Below are positions 11,901-23,104 of a stretch of DNA of 64,000 nucleotides, in pieces. The translations under genes were made by a program, and so were the position numbers. The notes under the pieces are model-generated. The model ran no database searches, was not told the DNA's origin, and saw only the letters and a program-made list of their open reading frames with translations. This DNA comes from Erodium maritimum (Eukaryota > Streptophyta > Magnoliopsida > Geraniales > Geraniaceae). The DNA is taken from assembly GCA_963921825.1 (NCBI GenBank), contig OY997588.1:84201043-84265042 (forward strand), written 5' to 3'. How positions within the stretch are numbered: the stretch's first letter is position 1; every line of letters starts with the position of its first letter.

Positions 11901-13880
11901 CCACCCAAGACACCAACAATAAAGTACGGGCTCTCATGGCCACCCAAGACACAACAATAAAGTACAATCAACCTCCGGGCATAATAATGCCTCCAGCAGT
12001 TCTAATATCAACAGTTTCACAATCAACCTCCGGGCATGGTCATATGCCTCCAGTATTCCTAATGTCGATGAGTTCACTGCTCCTACGACACTACTAAGTG
12101 TCACATTCTTTTCTAATATTCGATACGTTCCCGAAACATACGACACTACCCGGTGTCGCCTACCTTTCTAATATTCGATAAACCTACTTAACCCACGATA
12201 CCCCAGTGTCACATGCATTTCTACTGTTAACTTTCCCTAGTCAGGGCCGAGATCCGGCTACTTTTCCCTACCTCGTGCGTGTTCTCCAAAAGTGCCCAAA
12301 CAAGCCCCGGCGTGATCTCCGTCACTCGCCTAGCTTTCCTTTGCCTCGGTCTGCAGCACGATCTAAAAGAACACAATTATAAACGCTTTTAAGCTTGCAG
12401 GCATAATGCTGAATTTTAATAAACCTGACGCCCAAAAGTAACCCTGACAATGTCGATCACTCCCAAACTCCCCAATTACTCGACATTGTCGATAAAGGAC
12501 TCGGAAAAGCCCGATTCGCCTGACATGGCGAATCTGCCCGGGTTTTGGAAACGCCCTTCCGGGGCTCCGAAAATTCCCGTTTTTTTTTCTACGGTCTTAG
12601 AATAAATCAAGGGTTCCTAGGCACTCGACGGAATCGAGTTCCGACTTCCGAGTCATTTAATTAACGTTTAAAGTTTCTAAACCCGTCAATTACAACTTTT
12701 ACAATTTAATTCCAAATTTCGATCCGGTTGTGGATTAATGACCCGGGGAACGTTCTAAACCACCCGAACACTAAACCCGAGCACCCGAGCATGTGGGCCC
12801 CACACGGCCACAACGAAAAATGTTCCTTTTTCGCCCCAAAACGTTCCTAACGAACCCAACACCTCAACTCAACCATAAATCACTAGTTTCAAACCAAACC
12901 CTAACTTTCAAACTTAACAAAACGAAAATCGGTTAGATGCTCACCGTAGAGAATGACGGTGTGAACTCGATTCTTCTATCTTTGAGACGATCCAACGGCT
13001 TGATGATCGGGAAAAGTCACAAAACCACAACACCCCTTCTCTTTTTCTCTCCCTTTCTTCTCTCTTATTTTCTCTCTCTAAAAGTCTAATTTTCTCTCCT
13101 TCTGAACAACATGGCCGAGACCTCTCATCCTTTAACCTTTTGTTTTGTTTTAAAACCACACAAGTTTTCCATATTTACAAAACTAACCCACATGTCTCAT
13201 CTTTTGTTTTGTTCAATAAACCTAACACCACCACATTGGTGACATGTGTCAAGTGGGTCCCACACCAATCAGATTCGCGAAATTCGGACGTTTCGGGCCC
13301 CGAACGGGCACTTTTTCCAAGAAATTACGAAACTTCACGGGCTACTAGGAAACGGCTCAACTAAGACCGTTGCGACGACGGCTAAGCTTTTTGGATCCAA
13401 AACGGTCCTCGTATGGACCAAAACGTCGCTCGGTTGACTTTTCCGGCGAAAAGTCAACATTTCCCAAATTGATCAGAAAGTTGCCCTGAGTCCCCCGGAA
13501 CTCACATTGGTCGATATCAGGGTCATCTTAAGTCCGGTATGACCCTCGAGGTCAATTTTAGGTTCAATTCAGTGTCTGTCTTAAAATTTTTAAATTTTCC
13601 TGTTTTTCGCAGGTTTGACTGACGTTGACCGGGAGTGGTTATTACAGACCCTCCCAGCCGCGGGCCAACGCTCAGCTCTTTGAGCTTGATTTGCGAGAAC
13701 GTCAGGAGCTAGGGTACCATAGGGTTTGTCGATGACCTGACCTTCCGTCTGTGGAGTGATATGCAGCGAGCTTCCTCTTGGAACGACGACTATAGACTTT
13801 TGTCTTGCGGGTTTAACCATTGGACTCTCCGAAACGTTCTGTGCCATGGGAGCCTTTCCCTTTCTCTCATCTCTCTTCAT
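8939..13880 (-). pseudogene. RRM-containing LINE ORF1, split by a solo LTR
   Basis: On the minus strand the frame runs from a likely ATG at 13880 (MKRDERKGKAP) to 13647. It breaks at the solo LTR and resumes in the same frame at 10414 if one GACCC copy is removed. Downstream is an RRM: KLFICNIPPGRNEVWLKNL (RNP2-like) and GNFFGFVKM (RNP1-like), then LLVDFAKP. Next comes a block with VEGIPFHGRTETSVQAIG that resembles the second domain of plant LINE ORF1 proteins, and an acidic tail ending VPPPLLLK. Two in-frame TAG stops interrupt it (near 10097 and 9710); the one near 10097 looks like a TGG to TAG change. LINE ORF1 proteins bind the element RNA. This copy is inactive. Confidence 0.75.
10420..13646 (-). 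mobile_element. Solo LTR of a long-LTR family (copy A)
   Basis: 3227 bp bounded by TATCATGCCCCAATTTC (a mutated TGTCA end) and GGGAGTGGTTATTACA, flanked by perfect GACCC duplications at 10415-10419 and 13647-13651. It aligns in reverse orientation to copies at 32372-36286, 38808-41961 and 62117-64000. The interior has two tandem-repeat blocks. One, at 11080-11350, contains CCCGATCCCAGTCGG. The other, at 11430-11960, has units of about 60 bp containing GGCACTCACGGCCACCCAAG and CAACAACCCAACGGGCACTC. No PBS, PPT or coding domain is present. The short frames inside are repeat artefacts. Strand is given relative to copies B and C; the true transcription direction is inferred only. Confidence 0.85.
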
Positions 13881-14261
13881 CCTACTCTTCTGTGAGGATC
13901 TATGTATCCATAAAAGTGAATCTTTCAACAGCATAACAACACCAGACCAGAAGAAGCAATATAAAACAGCCAGAAAACAGACAGGAGAAGAATGATGCCT
14001 ACCAGAAACCCAAAATGTAGAATCACCCAAACCAAACGCGGGCGGGGAACCAGGCCAAAGCAACCACACCAAAACTCTACTTCCCGATCACGAACCTGAC
14101 CAGAGAATCGACGCTGGGCTCAGACCCAACCAAAACACATACAAGAATGGTACCAGAGCAACGTCGACAATCACCCACAGCCAAGATCTGATCACGGCGA
14201 AAACTCTTCACCGATGGAAACCCTCCAGACTCTGGTTCCAAAACTCGTCTAACCTCAGATG
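13652..14261 (-). other. 5' region of the RRM retroposon between the two nested insertions
   Basis: This segment holds the start of the ORF1 frame (13880) and its upstream leader on the minus strand. It ends at AGATG (14257-14261), the left TSD of the copia element; the leader resumes at 22681. The plus-strand frame at 13756-13995 is a shadow. Confidence 0.6.
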
Positions 14262-15949
14262 TGTTAGTCTTAGTGCCCGTAGTTCAATCCTAAATGTCCA
14301 AATGTATATATCATCGTTAGCAATAAAATTAAAGCGGCTTTATATTACTTATGTGTTGGAGTAATATATCGATGTGTGCTCTGATCTATGCCCACCATGC
14401 GAATAGAACCATAGATCGAGATAGATCACACTCGATGGGTTCCTAGTCAACAAAACTTCACTAGAAGCGACTAGTATGAAAGATGGCTCTTTATGGCTTA
14501 CGTTCTGTTAGTCATTGGAATGGGATTCCGGAGTCTGATCATAGATATCATGTGGGACATGATATTGGACGACCCGCCCTGAATATGTGCCATAGATTAA
14601 GTCATGAACATATTCAGTGTTGTAGCTTGTCATGTATCCTTAGACCAAGGAGTCTTTGTGATCGCTATGTAGTGAACAACTGAGTTTGACCTGAGCCTAA
14701 CGTTGTCCATAACAGGGCTTCCATAACGGCCAGGATTGGCTTGGGGACGGGCTACATGAGTGACACGAAAGACGGCTAAGGGATTTATCCCTCATACTAA
14801 GGTATGGGAAAGATATCGGTTCTCGGCCGCTTGATCGAGAGTGACTGGAAGAATAGCATGGCCATGCACATGATACTGGGTATCATATCTTCAGTCATCT
14901 CACATATCAAGGAATGGTGATTGAGAATAATAAGGATGACGGCTCTATGCCTTATCTCAATCAGGATATCGGAGATAAAAGGATAATGACAGGGACGACG
15001 GAAAGGTTAGAATCGACAGGGTCGATTCGTTATGTAGTGTCAGGCAATACTAAAGTCTCGTTAGTTTCCACTTAAATAGGATCAAGTAAAATGGGATTTT
15101 ACGTTGATCTATTGACATGCATAAACCTAAGGGTCACACCGGAGGATGAAACTCATTGACACATTTATGGAGAATAACCAAAAGGGAGTTGTCTCGGGAC
15201 ATGACCAAAACTAGGTTTTGGGTCATGTGCCCGTAAGTGAATAGGACTTTACGGATCGAGACAAGGCTTGGAGTCTTGGGATTGATCGCGTCGGATAATG
15301 TTGGACATTTCCGGTATGGAAGGCTTGGAGGCGATGAGCGAATCACGGGACCTCGTTGGAAATGGCCACGGGCCATGTTCCAAGAGGCCCATGAAAGGCC
15401 CATGCAACCAAGGCCCATGGAACTAATTAATCAAGTCTTGATTAATTAGTACTAAGTAAGCAAGACAAAGATTAAGGTGTTGGTGATTCACCACCTAACC
15501 CAATCTTGTCTTGCCATACTTTGTCCTATTTACACCTTACTTGATACCATACTTGTCCCATGCCTTTAGTTGGACAAGTATGGGTTTTGTTATGTTTAAG
15601 TCATCTTTTTTCAACATAACAAACACAAGACAAGAATAGGAAACACATTTTCTCTCCCTCTTCCATGGCCATTTCGGGTTTGGCTAGTTTCCTCCTCCAT
15701 TTTTGTGTTCTTGAGTCCTCAAAGAGAAGAACTACGTGGCTTTGATTCCCATGTGGATACGTAGGCGTCTTGGAGACTCAAGCCAATCATTCGTTACCCG
15801 GTGTTCTTGTTTTGGTAAGAACTAGTGCTGAAATTTTCTCTTGTGAATCCATTCTTTGTTAGTTGTTTCATGGTTTTAATCGTCTCTTGGTTTTCATTGA
15901 TTTTCCGCTGCGAGTTGGTTCATCTCCAACCTTACCTCGAGACCCAACA
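14262..15949 (+). repeat. 5' LTR of the copia element
   Basis: Begins TGTTAGTCTTAG, ends GACCCAACA. It carries a 15-bp extra segment (GCCCATGCAACCAAG, near 15398) absent from the 3' LTR. A small palindrome, AATTAATCAAG/CTTGATTAATT, lies at 15424-15447. The reading frames inside are not genes. Confidence 0.93.
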
Positions 15950-15950
15950 G

Positions 15951-15962
15951 TGGTATCAGAGC
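15951..15962 (+). other. Primer-binding site of the copia element
   Basis: TGGTATCAGAGC begins one base after the 5' LTR. It is complementary to the initiator-methionine tRNA end used by most plant copia elements. Confidence 0.9.
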
Positions 15963-17478
15963 CGTGCTACCTTCGGGATTCACAAGACGGTGTTCAAAGT
16001 TTCGGTTTTGCTTGAAAGTTTCGTTTTTGGCATGTTGTTTTGCTAAATTGTTTGATAACATGTTTTAAATTATTGTTTATGGATTTAATGCATGTAAAAT
16101 GAATTTTTGAAAATTATTTCAAATCTGGAAATTTTGAAAAAAATTTGATTTTTCGGGTCTCGGGAGCGGGACTCTCGGGGAGCCGAAACTAGGACCGAAC
16201 GGGGCTCCGTTGGACGGAGCTAGGCCAAGCATGACCATTGGATGGTTGATATGCCAAGGCTAAACCGTTTTGTTAGTTATGACGAGTTTGGAACCGTCAT
16301 GATGAACTCGAAGATCAAATGTTCAAAAGTTTCATTTTTGAACGGTTTCGATAAACCGAGCATCAAAAAATTTCGAAACTTGGCTATTAATTAAAACCGG
16401 AAAATCACATGATGTTTGATAACATTCTTGTTTGATAACATGATGTGTGATGTGATGTTGGCATGGTGTACATAATAGCCCCGAGCTCAATTTAATTATT
16501 TATCGCTTTTCACGGCCTGCGAGCCGTTAGAGTTAACGTGTAATTATACTTTCAAGGTGTGGTCGTCGAACCACTTGTTTGTAATATTTATTTATTCCCG
16601 ACCTGCGAGTCGTGTATTAAATTGTAATATTTTACTCAAGACGAAGAAAGGGCGAAAAGGTCATTTGGTGGCTTTTCGGGTGTTGGCATCGGCTTGGAGT
16701 CGGTGGAGCTCAAGAAGTTAGTGGGAGTTAGTTTAGGGGGCTATTATGTGCACATTTATCGCTTTATGTTTGGTTTAGTTTATGCATGATTAATTCTATG
16801 TGTTTTAGAATTGCATGCTTAACTTTATTTACCGAGCATATCACCTCACATGCAAAGATAAAATTGGAATTTTAATCCTTGTGTGTGAACCCTTAGAACC
16901 GTCATTGCATTGGATGTAGTTGACGGGTTCAAAGGAAGAATTACATTGGATGTAATTTGAGGCATCATTGCATTTGGAATGTAGTTGATGTGCTCATCGC
17001 ATCTAGGATGTGCCAAAGCTTTGAACACAACTGGACAAGTAAAAGCGGGTCCTGTCCGATACCTCCCAATCATCAACACCTTACTACCTCCCCGTCCTAT
17101 GGTTGTCGTGCGCATTAGCGGAGCATCCATGGGGAAGCGGGGTAGTAGGTTTGGACGACATATGTGGGTGTCGTGCGCATTAGCGGAGCACCTACATAGT
17201 GACGAGCCATAGTTGAAAATTGGTGGACCCGACTACGATTCTCGGCCTGAGGTTGAGCTAGGGTAACAGATAGGGTAAGTCGTGTACATAAGTACATACC
17301 CTAGCCAAGAGTCACATACATAGCTCGATTAAGTGGTGAGCATTAGTTCAGCTTAATCGAGTGAATCAAGGATCTTGGTTTCAGATTCTAAAGGTTTAGA
17401 ATTGATTGTTGGTGTTTAAGCTTGATCTTCATAAAATTTATTCAGTTTACTGATTGAATTTTATCTGTTGTAGATCAA
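15963..17478 (+). other. Copia untranslated leader with short internal repeats
   Basis: Non-coding leader of about 1.5 kb. From 16900 to 17010 there are four variants of CATTGCATTGGATGTAG. The string GTCGTGCGCATTAGCGGAGC occurs twice (17107 and 17168). No open frame of interest is present. Confidence 0.6.
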
Positions 17479-18118
17479 ATGGCAAATTCAGCGAACATTA
17501 ATAGTTTGTCATTAAAAACCATTCTTGACAGGGTCAAGCTAAATGGGACAAACTATTTGGACTGGTACAGAATTTTGAGGATAGTCCTCAAGTCTGAACG
17601 CAAAGAATATGTCCTTGACAAGGCTGTCTCTAAGACCATATCAGAGTTACATGAAGTGTCATCAGCTGCTGAGAAGAATATCTCAGGGATCTGGGATCCA
17701 AGGATATTCTGATGGTCAACAAGGGAATTGGAAGTGGCAAGGGCTGGGCCCATGCGCACTTGGCAGGAAAGATAAGACACCTGAGAATGTCTGCTTCTAC
17801 TGCCAACAGCCTGGTCATTGGAACCGGGATTACAGGAAGTTCACGGCTGATCTGAAGAAGGGCAGTGGGACTGCGCCTTCATCACATAGCCTGGATGATC
17901 TGAAGAAGGGCAGTAGGACTGCGCCTTCATCAGGAAACCTGGATGATCTAAGGAAGGGCGGTGGGATCGTGCCTTCATTCGGTATTAACTCTATAGAGCT
18001 ACATCTCTCTACTTCCAAAGATTCATGGGTATTAGATACCATGACTGAATCTCACACATGCACTAATATATGGTGGCTGAAAGTAGGAGAGATTTGGAAA
18101 GCACGAAATGGACCTTAG
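17479..18118 (+). pseudogene. Copia gag and protease remnants
   Basis: The frame begins MANSANINSLSLKTILDRVKL and LNGTNYLDWYRILRIVLKSE, the usual N-terminus of plant copia Gag. Around 17690 most of the capsid has been deleted and the frame shifts. A zinc knuckle follows, CFYCQQPGHWNRDY, in which the last cysteine is replaced by tyrosine. After it a 48-bp (16-residue) unit, DLKKGSGTAPSS-like, is repeated three times (17849-17990). Protease begins ELHLSTSKDSWVLDT, but the catalytic D-T/S-G continues as DTMTES instead of the usual DTGCGSH. A working Gag packages the RNA and the protease cleaves the polyprotein; neither can work here. Confidence 0.85.
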
Positions 18119-18896
18119 AGTTGTGGCAACTGCTATAGGATCCATGAGTCTTGCTTTGCCAAGAGGCCTTGTCTTAGTATTGTATAATGTATATTGCATA
18201 CCTACTTTTAGTAGGAATATTATATCTGTATCCGTGTTTGACAAGGAAGGATATAATGTTAATATTGGAAATGGAGTTTTCAATGTTCTATGCAATGATA
18301 TGTTTTATACCAGTACTGACATGGTTGGAGGATTGTACATATTAGATATGGGTAACAATGCCTCAAGTTCTATATATTCCGTTAATACCAAGAGGTCTAA
18401 ATCCAACGATTTAAACCTAACTCTGTTATGGTACTGTCATTTGGGTCGCATAAACAAGAAGCGCCTATCAGCACTTCAGAAGTGCGGGCTTTCAGGTTCA
18501 TTCGAATTCCATTCGATCGATAGGTGCAAGGTTTGTTTGATGGGAAAAATGACTAAAGTGCCCTTTATCGACCGCGATGAAAGGGCGGGTGAATTATTGG
18601 GGCTGATACACTCGAATGTGTGTAGACCAATAAGTTCACTTGCCAAGAGGGGTTTTAGCTACTTTATCACATTTACTGATGATTACAGTAAATATGGTTA
18701 TGTCTATTCGCTGAGACATAAGTCTGAAGCTTTTGATAAATTCAAAGAGTTTAAGACTATAGTAGAAAACCAGCTCGACAAAGGTATTAAGGCACTTCGA
18801 TTGGATCGAGGTGGAAAATACTTGACCACAGAGTTATTAGATCATCTAAAAGAGAATGATATCCTTTTGGAATGGACTCCTCCTAGGTCACTGTAG
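18108..18896 (+). pseudogene. Copia GAG-pre-integrase and integrase core
   Basis: The frame encodes a pre-integrase zinc region, WYCHLGRINKKRLSALQKCG followed by CKVCLMGKMTKVPF (HHCC-type). The integrase catalytic core follows: HSNVCRPIS (first acidic residue changed, usually HSDVCGP), FTDDYSKYGYVY (second Asp kept) and RLDRGGKYL (in place of RSDxGGEY). The frame stops at 18896, just before the QNGVAERRNRT-like segment, which is visible out of frame after 18897. The C-terminal third is missing or scrambled. Integrase joins the cDNA to the host chromosome; this copy is unlikely to do so. Confidence 0.85.
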
Positions 18897-19432
18897 TTGA
18901 AAGGTGTAGCCAAACGGAGAAATCAGACATTGTTAGACAATGGTCTGTTCCATGATTAGTTGGACTGATCTCCCAATCTCTTTTAGGGGTTTTGCTCTAG
19001 AGACGACCGCATTCATAGTGAATCGGGCTTCGACGAATGGTGTGGAAGGGACACCATTTTAAAAATGGTACGGGATGATGCCCGCTTTGTCCTTCCTAAA
19101 GATTTGTGGTTGCGAGGCTTATGTGAAACATTTGGTTTCGACTAAGCTCGAAACAAGATCTGAGATATGCACCTTCGTGTGGTATCCCAAAGCAACAAGG
19201 GGATACTATTTCTACAATCCCAGTGAGAACATGGTGTTCGTTGCTTGGGGTGGGGTCTTTATGGAAAAGAAGTTTTGTTTCCAAAGACGTCATTGGGAGG
19301 ACTGTGCATCTCGAAGAAATTCAGGATGGTACAGATCTGTCTAAACCAATTGGCAACCCAGTAGAAAGGAGCCAGAGATTGTCGTAGAGTAAGAACCAAT
19401 TCCTGTTACAATTCCGGAAGGTCCAAGGCGAT

Positions 19433-20420
19433 TTGAAAGGATCAATCTTCCACCTCCAAGATATGGTATCCGGAGGTGACAATGAAGTCATGGTGGATCA
19501 CGATGATCCAGCCACCTTTCAGGAAGTCGTGGATGGGCCCAACTCCGAGTTATGGCTGGGAGCCATGAGGGAGGAAATGCAATCCATGTCGGACAACCGA
19601 GTCTGGGAACCGGTTGATCCCATCAATGGTGTGAGGACCATAGGATGCAAATGGATCTTCAAGGTGAAGATGGACATGGACGGCAACCCTCTGACCTACA
19701 AAGCTCAACTGGTGGCGAAAGGTTATAGGCAGATCCAATGGATTGACTATGAGGAAACCTTCTCCTTAGTGGCTATGGTCAAAATCGATCCAAATTCTTC
19801 TTGACATAACTGCGTATCATAATTACGAGATATGGCAAGTGGATGTCAAAACCGCTTTCCTAAATGGAAATTTGACCGAGTACGTTTGTATGTCTCGGCC
19901 CAAAGGTTTTGACGATCCGAAGAATAAAGGAAAGATTTATAAGTTGTTGAAATCCATTTATGGATTGAAACGAACTTCTCGGAGTTGGATCCTTCGTTTT
20001 GATGAAGCTGTAATTGGATTTGGCTTAATCAAGAACGAGGATGAATCTTGCGTTTATAAGAAGGCTAGTGGGAGCAATATTACCTTTCTGGTTCTCATTG
20101 AAAACGACATCCCAACCTTGCACGAGACTAAAGCTTGGTTGAGGAAGTGTTTTTCAATAAAGGACTTAGGCGATGCTTCTCATATCTTAAGGATTAAGAT
20201 ATGTAGAGATCGCACCAAGAGGGTCTTGGATTTAAGTCAGGGAACCTATGTGAACAAGGCATTGAGTAGGTTCTTAATGCTCGATTCAAAGAAAGGACTC
20301 TTACCCACTAGTCATGACATTCATCTCAGCAAGACTCAGTGTCCTAAGACACCTGATGAGCTGAAAAGGATGATGAGAATCCTATTCGCCTGGGGGCAGG
20401 ATCGATCATATATGCCATGA
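19433..20420 (+). pseudogene. Copia reverse transcriptase, catalytic YVDD deleted
   Basis: Two frames with a break at about 19805-19838 encode the RT. The first has WLGAMREEMQSM, GCKWIFKVKMDMDGN, YKAQLVAKGYRQ and IDYEETFSLVAMVK. The second has MDVKTAFLNGNLTEYVCMSR, PKGFDDP, KLLKSIYGLKRTSRSW and SCVYKKASGSNITFLVL. Immediately after FLVL the sequence jumps to IENDIPTL, where related elements have YVDDILLIGNDIPTL. The catalytic YVDD has therefore been lost in an in-frame deletion. The connection domain follows (IKDLGDASHILRIKI). Confidence 0.88.
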
Positions 20421-20559
20421 CATGTATGAGACCAGACGTCTCGTAAGCCTTATGTTGTACCAGTAGACATCATTCTAACCTGGGGGAAAGATGATGTTGA
20501 ACTAGTCGTCGAAGGATGAGTAGACGCTAGTTTTCCAAGACAAATCCAGATGACTTTAG

Positions 20560-20990
20560 AAGTCAATCAGGATATGTGTTTACGCTGAATGGCAGAGCTT
20601 TAGCTGGGAAAGCGTAAAGCAAGATACCATTGCCGAATCTACGACAGAGGCCAAGTACATGGATGCTGCAGAGGCAGCTAAGGAGGCTATGTGGATTTGG
20701 AAATTCATGGCAGGGCTGGGTGTAATTAAAAACCCATCCAGCCCGGTGAATCCATCTTGCGACAACACAAGGGCCATTGCGCAAGCTAAAAGCCTAGATC
20801 GTATAACAAATCCAAACATGTACTGCGGCGTATCCACCTAATCAGATAAATACTGAACTGAGGTGAAGTGAAGATAACCGATATTGCAACAGATGATAAC
20901 ATAGCCAACCCTTTGACTAAGGCAGTGTCACTGCCTGAACATGTTAGACATGTAAAGTCGATGGGGACATATTGGAGTTTAGATTGGAAC
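20560..20990 (+). pseudogene. Copia RNase H C-terminal remnant
   Basis: Broken frames encode the end of RNase H: ADSTTEAKYMDAAEAAKEAM, WIWKFMAGLGV and NTRAIAQAKS. Then, in another frame, come remnants of the terminal NPLTKA block (near 20905-20925). Stops separate it from RT. It ends just before the polypurine tract. Confidence 0.75.
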
Positions 20991-20995
20991 TAGGG

Positions 20996-21006
20996 CAAGT
21001 GGGAGA
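20996..21006 (+). other. Polypurine tract of the copia element
   Basis: CAAGTGGGAGA lies directly upstream of the 3' LTR (which begins TGTTAG at 21008). It is the expected plus-strand primer. Confidence 0.85.
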
Positions 21007-21007
21007 T

Positions 21008-22680
21008 TGTTAGTCTTAGTGCCTGTAGTTCAATCCTAAATGTCCAAATGTATATATCATCGTTAGCAATAAAATTAAAGCGGCTTTATATTACTTATGT
21101 GTTGGAGTAATATATCGATGTGTGCTCTGATCTATGCCCACCATGCGAATAGAACCATAGATCGAGATAGATCACACTCGATGGGTCCCTAGTCAACAAA
21201 GCTTCACTAGAAGCGACTAGTATGAAAGATGGCTCTTTATGGCTTACGTTCTGTTAGTCATTGGAATGGGATTCCGGAGTCTGATCATAGATATCATGTG
21301 GGACATGATATTGGACGACCCGCCCTGAATATGTGCCATAGATTAAGTCATGAACATATTCAGTGTTGTAGCTTGTCATGTATCCTTAGACCAAGGAGTC
21401 TTTGTGATCGCTATGTAGTGAACAACTGAGTTTGACCTGAGCCTAACGTTGTCCGTAACAGGGCTTCCATAACGGCCAGGATTGGCTTGGGGACGGGCTA
21501 CATGAGTGACACGAAAGACGGCTAAGGGATTTATCCCTCATACTAAGGTATGGGAAAGATATCGGTTCTCGGCCGCTTGATCGAGAGTGACTTGAAGAAT
21601 AGCATGGCCATGCACATGATACTGGGTATCATATCTTCAGTCATCTCACATATCAAGGAACGGTGATTGAGAATAATAAGGATGACGGCTCTATGCCTTA
21701 TCTCAATCAGGATATCGGAGATAAAAGGATAATGACAGGGACGACGGAAAGGTTAGAATCGACAGGGTCGATTCGTTATGTAGTGTCAGGCAATACTAAA
21801 GTCTCGTTAGTTTCCACTTAAATAGGATCAAGTAAAATGGGATTTTACGTTGATCTATTGACATGCATAAACCTAAGGGTCACACCGGAGGATGAAACTC
21901 ATTGACACATTTATGGAGAATAACCAAAAGGGAGTTGTCTCGGGACATGACCAAAACTAGGTTTTGGGTCATGTGCCCGTAAGTGAATAGGACTTTACGG
22001 ATCGAGACAAGGCTTGGAGTCTTGGGATTGATCGCGTCGGATAATGTTGGACATTTCCGGTATGGAAGGCTTGGAGGCGATGAGCGAATCACGGGACCTC
22101 GTTGGAAATGGCCACGGGCCATGTTCCAAGAGGCCCATGAAAGGCCCATGGAACTAATTAATCAAGTCTTGATTAATTAGTACTAAGTAAGCAAGACAAA
22201 GATTAAGGTGTTGGTGATTCACCACCTAACCCAATCTTATCTTGCCATACTTTGTCCTATTTACACCTTACTTGACACCATACTTGTCCCATGCCTTTAG
22301 TTGGACAAGTATGAGTTTTGTTATGTTTAAGTCATCTTTTTTCAACATAACAAACACAAGACAAGAATAGGAAACACATTTTCTCTCCCTCTTCCATGGC
22401 CATTTCGGGTTTGGCTAGTTTCCTCCTCCATTTTTGTGTTCTTGAGTCCTCAAAGAGAAGAACTACGTGGCTTTGATTCCCATGTGGATACGTAGGCGTC
22501 TTGGAGACTCAAGCCAATCATTCGTTACCCGGTGTTCTTGTTTTGGTAAGAACTAGTGCTGAAATTTTCTCTTGTGCATCCATTCTTTGTTAGTTGTTTC
22601 ATGGTTTTAATCGTCTCTTGGTTTTCATTGATTTTCCGCTGCGAGTTGGTTCATCTCCAACCTTACCTCGAGACCCAACA
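21008..22680 (+). repeat. 3' LTR of the copia element
   Basis: Begins TGTTAGTCTTAG, ends GACCCAACA, and is followed by AGATG (22681-22685). Nearly identical to the 5' LTR apart from scattered substitutions and one 15-bp deletion. Confidence 0.93.
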
Positions 22681-23104
22681 AGATGGCGGCACCAATCTGA
22701 AACAAACAAGAGAAAAGGTCGGCGGGGACGGGCCGGAGACGGGGCGGTCGTGACGAGCCGAGAGAAAACGTGTGGCGGACCAAACCCAACGTACATGAAT
22801 TCAACTATGTACCACGGCCTGCGACATGATCCACACCCCACCTTTGACTCGATTCCTACGCTTCGCGGCATCCGCAATCCACCAGACCACCTCCACGATC
22901 AGCGATTGCAGGAGACCGGAACTGATACAGGACGTCCACACCCCCTGACGAGCTCCCAGACAGACGGCTTCGCCGAACGATCGAAGACGAGGGACGCGCG
23001 GCTAGCAGCGGTGGCGCAGAGTTGGGGGAACCCTAATCGCACGCTCTCTTCTATGTTTTCAGGAAATCTCTTTTGATTTCCCACTCAAGTCTTTACCTAA
23101 ATCT
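22681..23104 (-). other. 5' leader of the RRM retroposon, distal part
   Basis: GC-rich sequence continuing, on the minus strand, into the leader at 14256. It would be the 5' untranslated region of the RRM retroposon. The 160-codon plus-strand frame that overlaps it starts inside the copia LTR and is not a gene. Confidence 0.5.

Larger units (their letters stand above)
14262..22680 (+). mobile_element. Complete Ty1-copia retrotransposon, coding-defective
   Basis: An 8419-bp element with perfect TSDs AGATG (14257-14261 and 22681-22685), two near-identical LTRs (1688 and 1673 bp), a PBS (TGGTATCAGAGC, 15951-15962) and a polypurine tract (CAAGTGGGAGA, 20996-21006). Internal order is gag, protease, integrase, RT, RNase H, diagnostic of copia. 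By eye the LTRs differ at roughly ten positions plus a 15-bp deletion, so insertion was recent. Every internal domain is damaged, so this copy was very probably mobilised by proteins from a related active element. Confidence 0.95.
8471..23104 (-). mobile_element. Non-autonomous LINE-like retroposon with RRM ORF1, itself interrupted twice
   Basis: A minus-strand element of about 3.0 kb remains once its two nested insertions are removed. Its 3' end is the T-run at 8471-8477, which is a poly(A) on the minus strand. Its 5' end is near 23104. It sits between GATATCGGTGA (8460-8470) and GATATCAGTGA (23105-23115), an 11-bp TSD with one mismatch typical of target-primed integration. It carries one ORF1-like frame and no endonuclease or RT, so a partner LINE must have mobilised it. 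A solo LTR (TSD GACCC) and a complete copia element (TSD AGATG) interrupt it. Confidence 0.8.

Noticed and set aside
13140-13437. Overlapping plus-strand frames ending at the solo LTR A boundary
   Set aside because: They recur at the same place in copies B, C (opposite strand) and belong to the LTR sequence, not to a gene.
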